From contig NZ_JASATW010000018.1 of the NCBI RefSeq assembly GCF_030405905.1, positions 1-64,000 of the forward strand: 64,000 bases of DNA, given 5' to 3'. The position numbers and the translations under genes are program-made. How positions within the stretch are numbered: position 1 is the stretch's first letter; each line of letters begins with the position of its first letter. Positions 36,323 to 45,429 of this stretch are shown here, piece by piece. The stretch is from Sphaerothrix gracilis. Its GTDB lineage: Bacteria > Cyanobacteriota > Cyanobacteriia > Phormidesmidales > Phormidesmidaceae. The notes under the pieces were generated by a model. It did no database searches. It saw only the letters and a list, made by a program, of their open reading frames with translations, and was not told the DNA's origin.

Positions 36323-36508
36323 TCAGGTGGTGTTGTGGTAGAGGGCGTTGCTAATCTGCCAGGCAATTACAAGATAGTCACAGGTGTCCGTTATACTGCG
36401 CACAGCAGCCACTAACCCATCAATCATTCTTGCGCACTGGCAGGACGAGCTACACGCGTTCCTAATTGCACCTGCGACAGTTCCAAAAGGACTAGAGGAG
36501 AAATCACC

Positions 36509-37480
36509 ATGAGCGGAATACCCAAAGAAAGGATGGCGAAAGCGCTGCAGCAACTCGAAACTATCTCCCAAGAAGACTACGAAAAAGTTAAAGGTCTTGC
36601 CGCAGTGTGTAAACCGCTGAGGAGCGTACTATTCAAAAATCCCGCCGATCACGGGATGACTGAGTGGGATGATTTAGTCATTCCATCCGACGATGGCGTG
36701 CCCCTAGAGGCATGGTACATTCCAGCGAAAGGGGGACCGAGTGACAAGCTGATTATTTTCAATCATGCATTACCAATGTGTCGTGCAGGTTTCCCTGGCC
36801 ACTTAGGTGAACCGTGGAGTAACTACGACGGTGTCGAGATCGACTTTGTTATTCAATACAAACACCTGACCGATGCAGGATATAACGTGCTCACCTACGA
36901 CATCCGAAATCATGGTCAAAGCGGCTCGGCCAATGGCGGGATGAGCGGCATCGGAGTGTGGGAGTGGCGCGATTGTGTTGGGGTCAAGAAATGGGTCGAT
37001 GCGCATCCAGAACTGGGTAAGATGACTGTCGGCCTATATAGCCAGTGCATGGGTGGAAATTCTCAATACCATGCAATTCAACAGCGGCCCGAGCTTTTTG
37101 AAAATGTCAAATGCATGGTCAGCCCAATGGTTGTTTCCATGACGGCAATATATGATGCATTTTCGGAGCTTCAGGGCGTTAGCCAATATCAAGAGTTGAT
37201 CGATTTAGAACTGGTAAAGATGGGCGGTTTCGTAGCTGCCGAGATGACTCCTCATCATTGGGCTCCGGCAGTGAAAATGCCAGTTTTAATGGTTCAAGTT
37301 TTGAAAGATGCTTGGACACGCAATCCAGAAGATGCCCAAAAGACGTTTGATCTCCTCGGCAGTAAAGATAAAGAACTGTTCTGGATCGAGAACACTACGA
37401 GGCGTTTTAAGGACGGCTACAACTACTTTGGACGACACCCTGAAAAGGTTATCGAGTTTCTTAGTAAACACATGAAGTAA
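36509..37480 (+). CDS. Alpha/beta hydrolase with Cys nucleophile
   Basis: 323 residues. Hydrolase fold indicated by LIIFNHALPMCRAGFPGH (oxyanion region), YNVLTYDIRNHGQSG and the elbow YSQCMGGNS with Cys180 at the nucleophile position, as in dienelactone hydrolase (x-C-x-G-G). A His in FGRHPEKV near the C-terminus is the likely acid-base partner. No signal peptide. A GGAG precedes the ATG. Composition is slightly more AT-rich than its neighbours. Substrate unknown. Confidence 0.85.
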   Translation: MSGIPKERMAKALQQLETISQEDYEKVKGLAAVCKPLRSVLFKNPADHGMTEWDDLVIPSDDGVPLEAWYIPAKGGPSDKLIIFNHALPMCRAGFPGHLGEPWSNYDGVEIDFVIQYKHLTDAGYNVLTYDIRNHGQSGSANGGMSGIGVWEWRDCVGVKKWVDAHPELGKMTVGLYSQCMGGNSQYHAIQQRPELFENVKCMVSPMVVSMTAIYDAFSELQGVSQYQELIDLELVKMGGFVAAEMTPHHWAPAVKMPVLMVQVLKDAWTRNPEDAQKTFDLLGSKDKELFWIENTTRRFKDGYNYFGRHPEKVIEFLSKHMK

Positions 37481-37654
37481 AGCGTGGGTAAGCTCGAAGG
37501 CCAGACTGCCTAGCTTAGCTGCTCTTCCACTGCAATTCAGCTAGCATTATTTGCCCTAGATCTAGGCTAAATCGCTGTGCACAAGCACTGCGCTTGCTGT
37601 TTGCAAACAGCTACTCATACGAGAATGGAGGGAAAACCTATAGTTAATGCACGA

Positions 37655-38011
37655 CTACGGTATGGAAACCGTGACAGCCGCCACCGCAATGTACATGTCA
37701 TCGTTTTTATCGTCTAGCTCTGGAATGGCTTTGCCTGCTACCACCATGCCGCCTGTTTCCAGCTTCAGCGTCTTTTGCCCAAAGGGGAGGACAGCTAGCA
37801 CCTCTTCCTGCCGTACCTGGTCTGGATGGGGCACAGATACCTGCACCTCCACAATCATCTGGTTGGGATGGTCAAGACCCGCCACCTCCCAGACACCGGG
37901 GAGGGCATTGTGGGCGATCGCGTTCCGAACGGCTCTGGCAGCGGCCACGGTGGGATCCTGACCGTGCTGATCAATCCCCATCCCCATTTCGATAATCAGG
38001 CGTTTTGGCAT
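37655..38011 (-). CDS. Lin0512 family protein
   Basis: 118 residues matching the Lin0512 family: RLIIEMGMGIDQHGQDPT, DNA-independent small alpha/beta fold, and a GLDHPNQMIVEVQV stretch. Function unknown. It starts 11 bp after the stop of the debranching-type gene on the same strand, so the two are almost certainly cotranscribed. Confidence 0.88.
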   Translation of the reverse strand: MPKRLIIEMGMGIDQHGQDPTVAAARAVRNAIAHNALPGVWEVAGLDHPNQMIVEVQVSVPHPDQVRQEEVLAVLPFGQKTLKLETGGMVVAGKAIPELDDKNDDMYIAVAAVTVSIP

Positions 38012-38022
38012 CAGTGGCTATC

Positions 38023-40281
38023 CTAAGTTTCAATCACCACGCGCAGATTACCGCGTTTGCGCACCACCCGGCAGGCCGTAGATCCGTTAGAGCGCTCGAA
38101 CTCTAAGTCCAGCACCGTTGAGCCAATTTTAAGATTGCGCACTGCCAGCTTTTGTAAAAAGTCGGGCAGGACGGGGTCAACGATACGCAGAGAGTTGCTG
38201 GGCGCGTTAGGGATCAAATGCAGCATCATCTGCAATAGGTGAAAGACGCTGCCTGTAGCCCAAGCTTGGGGGGAGCAGGCCACCGGATACTGCACAGGCG
38301 GTATGCGCTCAATGCGTTCAAAGCCGCAAAACAGCTCTGGGGGGCGCTGGTAGGGCTGGTAGGTCATCATGTCGAAGATGCCCTTAGAGACTTCTAAGGC
38401 CGCATCGATTTGATTGAGCGATCGCAGTCCCTCTACAATCAGGGCATTATCGTGGGGCCAGACCGAGCCAATGTGGTAGCCCATCGGGTTGTAGGCGGGA
38501 GAATGGCTGCTCAAAGTCCGGATCCCCCAGCCGCTGAACATGTCGGGGGCTAGCAGCCGTCCGGCGACGCTCTCGGCTTTTTCGGGGGTCAAAATGTCTA
38601 AGGCTAGGCAGTGGCCGGGGTTGGAGCTGATGCTGTCTACGGGCTTACCTTCGCCATCTAGGGCCAAAGCGCAGAAATCTAAATCATCAATCCAAAAGTC
38701 CTTATTAAAGCGGTGTTTTAGGTCTCTGGCTGACTCTTCCCAGGCTTCTGCCAAATCTAAGCGCTTCTTCATGCGGGCAATTTTTGCTAGCCGAACTCTA
38801 GCGGCATAGACATACGCCTGCACTTCGCACAGAGCAATCGATCCCTGAGCCAGATGACCGTGGCGATCCACAATACAGTTCCAGGAATCTTTCCAGCCCT
38901 GATTGTCCAAGCCACCTTTGGATTTGCGGTAGTAGGCCAAATATCCGGTTTCCGCGCAGGCGCGATCGATCCACTCCATCGCCTTGAGAGCATTGGGCCA
39001 CAGCGTTTCTAGGGTGGACTGGTCGTTTGTCCAAGCGTAGTAGTCGGCATAGAGCATAACCCACAGCGGCGTAGCATCTACGGTGCCGTAGTAAGGCGTA
39101 TGGGGCATTTCGCCGCAGCGCACTAGCTCACCGTGGCGCAGCTCGTGCAGAATCTTACCGGGCTGCTCCTCGCGCCATTCATTGTCAGTTTTGCCCTGGT
39201 AGTGGGCCAGCAGCTTCAGGGTGGACTGAGCAATGCTGGGGTCGAGCATTAGGGTCTGGGTGGCGGCAATAATTGTGTCGCGGCCAAACAGGGTCGAGAA
39301 CCAGGGGACGCCTGCCGAGAGGGTGGTTTCTTCATGAAAGTCCTGCCGCAGCAGGTAGGTATCCTGCTCGGCCCGCGAAACCACTAGGTTGAAGGTTTCG
39401 TTATCGGAGCTAATCCGGGCTACCTGACTGAGCCACTGGTCTTCTTCTGAAGTTTTAGAGGCGATCGCCTGCCCTAAGTTAGCAGGTAAACCGTCTGAGG
39501 GAGTTTGCTCACCGTCCGTTAGAAGCTGCAGGCGATAGCCTAATTTTTGCGACTGATGCGGCTCTAAGGTCAGATGCCACAGAGCTGTATGCCCCTTACA
39601 GATATCGGGAGGGCGGTGCAAAAATTCAATCTGGGACTCCATCACGATGCCATCTAGGCCTATGTAGGCCAGATGCAGGCGATCGCTGACTCGCTCGCTC
39701 AGGGCTTGTAGGTCTGCTTCGTTCTCAATTTGCTTACCGTGCTGGCTAGGCAGCCGCTGAATTTTAGTGCCGCGCTGCTCTCGCTGGGTATAGCCCCGCA
39801 GCTCAAAGACATCAATGAAGTCGGCATCAAAGCTGAGAGACAGCGTAAAGCTAGCAGGCTCAGTGCTGTAGTTAGTCACCTCAATGTCTTCAAACAGACC
39901 ACCGTTGAGCACCATGTCGCGGCGAATGCCAATGGTGTCGTGGGTGATGTCGGGCAGGGGCGGATTGGCGCACAGCACCGACAGAGCAAATCCCAAGTCG
40001 GCATTGCTGCTGAGCAACACCGGCGATCGCCCGTCAATTTGCAGCTCCAAGCGACTCAAAAACCGCGAATCCCGGCAAAAAAGGCCCATGCTGGTGTTCT
40101 GATTGCCCTCTAAACAACCAGAGATATTGCCGAGCAGATCTGTGATCATAAACAGATCGTCTTCTTTCAGCGTCAGCGTCGGCAGGGGCTGCTTGCTAAC
40201 TACGCAGGGCCATTCGGGTAAGGGCCACTGAGCAGCAGGCAGATATTGCTGGCCGTTTTGCTCAAGGATATCTAGAGCCAT
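38023..40281 (-). CDS. Amylo-alpha-1,6-glucosidase family protein
   Basis: 752 residues. An N-terminal beta-domain of the bacterial glycogen-debranching type (about 30-230: DLFMITDLLGNISGC, then GLFCRDSRFLSRLEL) precedes an (alpha/alpha)6 barrel with FSTLFGRDTIIAATQTL, DATPLWVMLYADYYAW and GYHIGSVWPHDNALI. Family enzymes act on alpha-1,6 branches or related glucosides in the cytoplasm. Substrate is unproven and trehalase-like or sucrose-related activities are possible. Followed by the Lin0512 gene. Confidence 0.88.
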   Translation of the reverse strand: MALDILEQNGQQYLPAAQWPLPEWPCVVSKQPLPTLTLKEDDLFMITDLLGNISGCLEGNQNTSMGLFCRDSRFLSRLELQIDGRSPVLLSSNADLGFALSVLCANPPLPDITHDTIGIRRDMVLNGGLFEDIEVTNYSTEPASFTLSLSFDADFIDVFELRGYTQREQRGTKIQRLPSQHGKQIENEADLQALSERVSDRLHLAYIGLDGIVMESQIEFLHRPPDICKGHTALWHLTLEPHQSQKLGYRLQLLTDGEQTPSDGLPANLGQAIASKTSEEDQWLSQVARISSDNETFNLVVSRAEQDTYLLRQDFHEETTLSAGVPWFSTLFGRDTIIAATQTLMLDPSIAQSTLKLLAHYQGKTDNEWREEQPGKILHELRHGELVRCGEMPHTPYYGTVDATPLWVMLYADYYAWTNDQSTLETLWPNALKAMEWIDRACAETGYLAYYRKSKGGLDNQGWKDSWNCIVDRHGHLAQGSIALCEVQAYVYAARVRLAKIARMKKRLDLAEAWEESARDLKHRFNKDFWIDDLDFCALALDGEGKPVDSISSNPGHCLALDILTPEKAESVAGRLLAPDMFSGWGIRTLSSHSPAYNPMGYHIGSVWPHDNALIVEGLRSLNQIDAALEVSKGIFDMMTYQPYQRPPELFCGFERIERIPPVQYPVACSPQAWATGSVFHLLQMMLHLIPNAPSNSLRIVDPVLPDFLQKLAVRNLKIGSTVLDLEFERSNGSTACRVVRKRGNLRVVIET

Positions 40282-40550
40282 GATTGTCTAAGTCCGAGAA
40301 ACGAAAAGGATGTGTAGCTGGCTCAGTCAGATAAACGGAAACGCCAGCCTCAGTTTGGCAGTCGCGATCGCGGCTGCTTTTTCACAATGTAGCGATTCGT
40401 CAGCCCATCGGGGCAAACAATTCACTATTTGACTCCAGCCACATACCGGCATCAAGAAAAAGGCCAGAGAACTTTTCTCTGACCTCAGGCAGTACATCTG
40501 TTAGGTAGAATTTATCAGCAGGGCCGGGCGGGTATTGCCCACCTCACTGG

Positions 40551-41030
40551 CTACTGGGCTGCTTCAGCGATCGCTTCCGGCGCGTCAGCAGCAAGCTGGC
40601 CGATATTGACCTTGACCACCCGGTTGCGCACTTCCTCAACTTTAGGCAGCGTTAGCATCAGGATGCCGTTGTCAAAGTTGGCGGCAATTTCGGTGTTCTG
40701 AATGGCAACGGGTAGGGGGACAACCCGGCGGAAGGTGCCATAGCGCAGTTCAGAGTGGAGCAGGCGCTGACCTTCAGACAGTTCGGCCATCTGACGCTGG
40801 CCGGAAATGGCAACTGCTTCGCGGCTAGCTTGAATGTCAATATCCTCGGCGGTGACACCCGGTAGCTGGACTTGCAGCAGCAGGTTGTCGCCTTGGTCAA
40901 TTAGGTTAACGGCAGGTGTCCAGGTAGTTCTTACGTTCATATCTGCGGAGTTCATTTCATCAAAAACACGATCGAGCTGACGATGCAGGGATTCAACTTC
41001 ACGAAGGGGTTGCCAGTAACGAACGATCAT
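40551..41030 (-). CDS. Hsp20/alpha-crystallin small heat-shock protein
   Basis: 159 residues. N-terminal MIVRYWQPLREVESLHRQLD, typical of cyanobacterial HspA-like proteins, then an alpha-crystallin domain (about 45-135) with the LPGV and GILMLTLPK (I/V-x-I/V-like) segments. It binds unfolding proteins in an ATP-independent way and is often associated with thylakoid protection. GAGAGG lies before the ATG. A heat-responsive promoter could not be identified by eye. Confidence 0.93.
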   Translation of the reverse strand: MIVRYWQPLREVESLHRQLDRVFDEMNSADMNVRTTWTPAVNLIDQGDNLLLQVQLPGVTAEDIDIQASREAVAISGQRQMAELSEGQRLLHSELRYGTFRRVVPLPVAIQNTEIAANFDNGILMLTLPKVEEVRNRVVKVNIGQLAADAPEAIAEAAQ

Positions 41031-41188
41031 AGTTTCTAACCTCTCAATCTAATGCTGAAACTGGTTTGCGGCTCCCAAACCGCGCTCTCAATCTCTCTAC
41101 AGTTCCTATGATGCCGGGGGAAACGCGATCGCCCCAGTCCAGAGAACCCTACCCGGAGGTGGGATTTTCTCACCGAACCTCGACCGTA

Positions 41189-41270
41189 TAGGGGAGGTGG
41201 GGGAGAGGGGGGAGATGAGGGAGATGGGGGAGATGGGGGAGAGGGGGAAGGTGGAGAAGTAGGGATAAGG
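41189..41270 (+). repeat. Purine-rich low-complexity tract
   Basis: Irregular GGGGAGAGG, GGGGGAGAT and GAGGGAGATG units. It is the reverse-strand equivalent of the tract at 35002-35090. The 456-bp gap between hsp20 and the transporter consists mainly of this tract and the 27-bp repeat that follows. Confidence 0.65.
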
Positions 41271-41304
41271 GTGTTGTCGGCGGGGCCGAATGGATGGGGA
41301 CGCC

Positions 41305-41432
41305 GTGAGCACAGTCATAGAAGGGCTCGCCGTGAGTGCAGTTACAGAAAGGCTCACCGTGAGCGCAGTTACAGAAAGGCTCGCCGTGAGCACAGTCACA
41401 GAGGGGCTCGCCGTGAGCGCAGTCGAACGGCG
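41305..41432 (+). repeat. 27-bp tandem repeat, 4.7 units
   Basis: Units begin at 41305, 41332, 41359, 41386 and 41413 (partial), consensus GTGAGCGCAGTYACAGAAAG followed by GCTCGCC. No spacers. Since 27 is a multiple of three, several frames stay open through it on both strands; the minus-strand frame reads as a nine-residue repeat (DCAHGEPFC-like). I regard that as a by-product. The same motif ends in the common cyanobacterial AGCGCAGTCGAACGG. Confidence 0.8.
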
Positions 41433-41486
41433 TTATCATGGGGAGCAGTTGACATTTCTTAACGTTTTGAACGTTAGCTAAACTGC

Positions 41487-42917
41487 ATGAGTCTTTCTGT
41501 CCCCAATCGCGATCGCGTCAAAGCCTTTGTCGAAAAGCGGATTTTGCTGGGTCAGCCGCTGACTTTGGAGCTGACGGCGATTCTGCTGGTCTATTTTGTC
41601 CAGGGAATTGTGGGGCTGGCTCGCTTGGCGGTGAGCTTTTTTCTGAAGGACAGTATTGGCCTGACGCCTGCTGAGGTGGCGGCCATGACGGGAATTGCGA
41701 CGCTGCCCTGGACGATTAAGCCGCTCTTTGGCTTTATTTCAGATGGCCTGCCTATTTTTGGCTATCGGCGGCGGCCCTACCTGATTTTGTCGGGGCTGCT
41801 GGGAGCGGCGGCGTGGCTGGCGATGGCGACCGTGGTGCATACGGCTGGGGCGGCGATCGCGGCGATTACCCTCAGTTCTCTAGCGGTAGCGGTTAGCGAT
41901 GTCATTATTGATTCGCTGATTGTGGAGCGGGCCCGGCAGGAGACTCAGAGCGCTGCCGGATCAATTCAGTCTCTGGCTTGGGGAACTTCTGCCCTGGGCG
42001 GATTGATTACGGCCTATCTGGGCGGGCTGCTGCTAGAGCAGTTCGGCACGCGGGTGATCTTCGGCATTACGGCTGTGTTTCCCCTGATTGTGTCTCTGGT
42101 GGCGGGACTAATTGCGGAGACGCCTGTGACCGAGTCGTCTAGCTTTGCCGTCGTTCGCACCCAGGTAAAACAGCTTTGGGGAGCGATTAGCCAAAAGGCT
42201 ATTTGGATGCCGGCCCTGTTTCTGTTTCTCTGGCAGGCGACACCCACGGCAGATGCGGCCTTCTTCTTCTTCACCACCAATGAGCTAGGTTTTGAGCCAG
42301 AGTTTTTGGGCCGGGTGCGGTTGGTGACTAGCGTGGCAGCGCTAATTGGCATCTGGATTTTTCAGCGCTTCTTGCGATCGGTGTCGTTTCGCCGCATTTT
42401 TGCCTGGTCTACGGTGCTGTCAGCGCTGCTGGGCCTGACCATGCTGCTGCTGGTGACTCACACCAACCGGGCACTGGGCATTGACGATCACTGGTTCAGC
42501 CTAGGGGACAGCCTGGTGCTGACGGTGATGGGAGAAATTGCTTTTATGCCAGTGCTGGTGCTGTCAGCGCGGCTGTGTCCGCCGGGGGTAGAAGCGACCC
42601 TGTTTGCCCTGCTGATGTCCATTGTCAATCTGGCAGGGCTGCTCTCCCACGAGTTTGGCGCTTTGCTGACCCACTGGCTGGGCGTCACGGAAACCAACTT
42701 TGATCGCCTGTGGCTGTTGGTACTAATCACGAATTTCAGCACCCTTTTGCCCTTGCCTCTGCTTTTCCTCCTGCCTAAAGCCTCAGCGCAGGATCAGACC
42801 GATGGTTCAACCCCCGTCCCTTCACTGGGGGCGGCAACAGCGGCAGAAATGTCCCCGCTGGAGTCTCAGGCCACTGAAGCGCCGGTCCCCGTGGGAGTTG
42901 AGCTAGACCCGCAATAA
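41487..42917 (+). CDS. Folate/biopterin transporter (FBT family)
   Basis: 476 residues, 12 predicted helices, of the major facilitator superfamily. Signatures of the BT1/FBT group are present: LLVYFVQGIVGLARLAVSFF, LPWTIKPLFGFISDGLP and YRRRPYLILSGLLG. Cyanobacterial members transport folates across the inner membrane. The C-terminal 35 residues are a Pro/Ala-rich cytoplasmic tail. The ATG is 6 nt after an in-frame stop; ribosome site is weak. Confidence 0.88.
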   Translation: MSLSVPNRDRVKAFVEKRILLGQPLTLELTAILLVYFVQGIVGLARLAVSFFLKDSIGLTPAEVAAMTGIATLPWTIKPLFGFISDGLPIFGYRRRPYLILSGLLGAAAWLAMATVVHTAGAAIAAITLSSLAVAVSDVIIDSLIVERARQETQSAAGSIQSLAWGTSALGGLITAYLGGLLLEQFGTRVIFGITAVFPLIVSLVAGLIAETPVTESSSFAVVRTQVKQLWGAISQKAIWMPALFLFLWQATPTADAAFFFFTTNELGFEPEFLGRVRLVTSVAALIGIWIFQRFLRSVSFRRIFAWSTVLSALLGLTMLLLVTHTNRALGIDDHWFSLGDSLVLTVMGEIAFMPVLVLSARLCPPGVEATLFALLMSIVNLAGLLSHEFGALLTHWLGVTETNFDRLWLLVLITNFSTLLPLPLLFLLPKASAQDQTDGSTPVPSLGAATAAEMSPLESQATEAPVPVGVELDPQ

Positions 42918-43006
42918 TTTCTGCGATCGCTATAAAATACATCTTCCGAGACATTACAAAATGTTTCGGTTTCGTTAATGTCTTAATAAATCTTCCAGTA
43001 GGCGCC

Positions 43007-44509
43007 ATGCAGTCCATTGAAAATCCGATGCAAACCCTGTCCCATCAGTCTTTTGAAATGGATGACTGGCGCAGCGGTTATCGCTCTCAGCCGCAAGAAT
43101 TTGACTACTGGATCGAAGAGATTGAGGGCCAGATTCCGCCAGAGCTAGAAGGTACCTACTTCCGCAACGGCCCTGGCCTGCTAGACATTCACGGCTACGA
43201 CATTCGCCATCCCTTCGACGGCGACGGCATGATTAACGCGATCGCCATTTCTAAAGGTCGCGCCCACTACTGCAACCGCTTCGTCCGCACCCAGGGCTAT
43301 GTCGAGGAGCAAAAGGCTGAAAAACCCCTCTATCGCGGCGTCTTTGGCACCCAGAAGCCGGGAGGCTGGCTAGCCAATGCCTTTGACCTGCGGCTGAAAA
43401 ACATTGCCAATACCAACGTGATTCACTGGGGCGGTAAGCTGCTGGCGCTGTGGGAAGCGGCTGAACCCCACCGGCTCGATCCGCATACCTTAGAGACGCT
43501 AGGGATTGACTACCTGGATGGGGTGCTGCAGGAAGGATCTGCCTTTGCCGCCCACCCCAAAGTTGATCCGAGCTGCGATCGCGCCGGCGGCGAGCCTTGC
43601 CTGGTTAACTTTGCGGTCAAACCGGGCCTTTCCACCACCATCACCCTTTATGAGTTCAATCCGCTGGGGCAGCTATTCAATCAGCACAGCCACTCAGTTT
43701 CCGGCTTTGCCTTCCTGCACGACTTTGCCATCACGCTCCACTACGCCATCTTCTTCCAAAATCCGGTCAGCTTCAATCCGCTGCCCTATTTGTTCGGCTT
43801 TAAGGGCGCGGCTGAGTGCATTCAGTTTGACGCCAAAGCTCCCACAAAGGTGATTCTGATTCCTCGTAGCGGCCAGGGTGAGGTAAAAATTATTGAGACA
43901 GATCCCTGCTTTGTCTTCCACCACGCCAATGCCTTTGAGCAAGACGGCAAGGTCTACGTGGATTCTATTTGTTACACCGATTTTCCCACCGTAGAAGAAG
44001 ATAGCAGCTATAAGCAGGTAGATTTCTCCGCCGTTCCTGAAGGCCAGCTCTGGCGCTTCGCCCTTGATCTTGAGGCAGAAACGGCTACCTCTGAAAGCTT
44101 GATTCAGCGCTGCTGCGAATTTCCCAGCCTCCACAGCGACCAGGTCGGCCAGCCTTATCGCTTTGTCTATTTAGGCGCGGCGGATGCCCCCAGAGGCAAC
44201 GCCCCACTGCAGGCCGTCTTGAAGCGCGATCTCGTTACCGGAGAGGAGCAAATCTGGAGTGCGGCTCCCAGAGGCTTTACCGGCGAACCACTGTTTATAG
44301 CTCGACCGGGCGGGACGGCAGAAGACGACGGCTGGGTGTTAATCCTGCTCTATGACGCTGAGCGGCGCTGCTCAGAGCTAGCCATTCTCTCGGCCCAGGC
44401 AATCGATCAGGGGCCAATTGCCAGGCTGAAGCTGAATCACCACGTTCCCTACGGCCTCCACGGCAGCTTTACCTATCAATACTTCGGCCCCTCGACCGTA
44501 GCCGGATAA
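43007..44509 (+). CDS. Carotenoid oxygenase family protein
   Basis: 500 residues of the RPE65/carotenoid cleavage dioxygenase family, a seven-blade propeller whose four His coordinate iron. Seen: PELEGTYFRNGPGL, HPFDGDGMI, an LHDFAIT His segment, FHHANAFEQDGKVY and a C-terminal VPYGLHGSFTYQYF with the last His. In cyanobacteria relatives cleave apocarotenoids to retinal or cut carotenoids at other double bonds; the substrate is not readable. An alternative start is the Met at 43031. Located near crtE (3 kb downstream) but not in its operon. Confidence 0.92.
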   Translation: MQSIENPMQTLSHQSFEMDDWRSGYRSQPQEFDYWIEEIEGQIPPELEGTYFRNGPGLLDIHGYDIRHPFDGDGMINAIAISKGRAHYCNRFVRTQGYVEEQKAEKPLYRGVFGTQKPGGWLANAFDLRLKNIANTNVIHWGGKLLALWEAAEPHRLDPHTLETLGIDYLDGVLQEGSAFAAHPKVDPSCDRAGGEPCLVNFAVKPGLSTTITLYEFNPLGQLFNQHSHSVSGFAFLHDFAITLHYAIFFQNPVSFNPLPYLFGFKGAAECIQFDAKAPTKVILIPRSGQGEVKIIETDPCFVFHHANAFEQDGKVYVDSICYTDFPTVEEDSSYKQVDFSAVPEGQLWRFALDLEAETATSESLIQRCCEFPSLHSDQVGQPYRFVYLGAADAPRGNAPLQAVLKRDLVTGEEQIWSAAPRGFTGEPLFIARPGGTAEDDGWVLILLYDAERRCSELAILSAQAIDQGPIARLKLNHHVPYGLHGSFTYQYFGPSTVAG

Positions 44510-44584
44510 TTAGTCAGACAGAGCTGGGCATACTAGAAGCGATTGTGTGATAAGGCTTGTGGTCTATACCCCTAGCGCTTAATT

Positions 44585-44902
44585 ATGTTCCTGAAATCTC
44601 ATACCGTCTGCTATCGTTTGACCCCTAAAAAAGAGGGATATCGGCTAGAAATTTGGGAGCCAGCCGCTCCGGAGAGTCCTGCCAGTAAGCCCTACTGCTT
44701 TATGGTGGGCTACGTGGTGAAATCTAAACATGAAGCTCAGCAAATTCTCAACAGCTACCTGATAGCAAACGGCGGTCAGGCAGCAGATATTTCTCTCTGT
44801 CCGGCAGACGGAGAGGTTTACACCACTTCCTACTGGCCTTTGGAAATCAGCGATTTTGCCGAAGAAACCCAGATTATTCACAATCCTCTGGGCCGCAGCT
44901 AG
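44585..44902 (+). CDS. Conserved hypothetical protein
   Basis: 105 residues, soluble, with VCYRLTPKKEGYRLEIWEP, CFMVGYVVKSKHEAQQILNSY and a C-terminal WPLEISDFAEETQII. No family recognised. Convergent with the next gene by 15 bp. Intact and reasonably positioned for a real gene. Confidence 0.65.
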   Translation: MFLKSHTVCYRLTPKKEGYRLEIWEPAAPESPASKPYCFMVGYVVKSKHEAQQILNSYLIANGGQAADISLCPADGEVYTTSYWPLEISDFAEETQIIHNPLGRS

Positions 44903-44917
44903 CGCTTTGAACAGTTC

Positions 44918-45406
44918 TTATTTAATCTGCTCAATTTCTTCGATGTAGCGCTCGTCTGAGGTCTGATCGACAATTTGAATATTTTCCTGTCTGACCTGCC
45001 CTTTCACGGTGATTTCTGCGCCCAGGGCAGGTTTTTCGGCTTGAGTGACGATCCAAACTAGACCCGTCTCATCTTGGAGCTGATAAATCCAGCCGTCTAG
45101 CAGCGGCACGTGTTGCTGCACTTTGCCACGGAGATAAACCGGATCGCCAGAGAGGGGCTGATTGTGAATATCGGCGATCGCTTCAATTCGCCCCGTCAGC
45201 CGCATCGGCGCGGGGACTGACAGATCGGCAATCGGATTACTGTCTCCCGCTAGGCCGCAGCCCGACACGCCAGCAAGCAATACCCCCAAGCCCAGCGCCA
45301 AACAGACCCGATAGGCGCGTAAGATTGAATAAGGGCGATGCCGAAAAGTTACGTGAGAAACTAGAGCAGGGCCTTTTTTAGAAATGGCTGCAATTTTGGC
45401 TGTCAT
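44918..45406 (-). CDS. Putative lipoprotein with OB-fold-like domain
   Basis: 162 residues. After a basic N-terminus, a hydrophobic segment (ALGLGVLLAGVSGCG) ends in a lipobox-like VSGC, so the mature part is probably lipid-anchored. The remaining 100 residues resemble an OB fold: VYLRGKVQQHVPLLDGWIYQLQDETGLVWIVT. The long N-terminal extension suggests the real start may be downstream. Function unknown. Divergent from folD with the start regions touching. Confidence 0.65.
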   Translation of the reverse strand: MTAKIAAISKKGPALVSHVTFRHRPYSILRAYRVCLALGLGVLLAGVSGCGLAGDSNPIADLSVPAPMRLTGRIEAIADIHNQPLSGDPVYLRGKVQQHVPLLDGWIYQLQDETGLVWIVTQAEKPALGAEITVKGQVRQENIQIVDQTSDERYIEEIEQIK

Positions 45407-45429
45407 TGCTCACCTATGCACAGTTTAGT

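Noticed and set aside
41170..41439. 89-codon minus-strand ORF with nine-residue repeats
   Set aside because: Arises because the 27-bp repeat period is a multiple of three; no ribosome site and no support.
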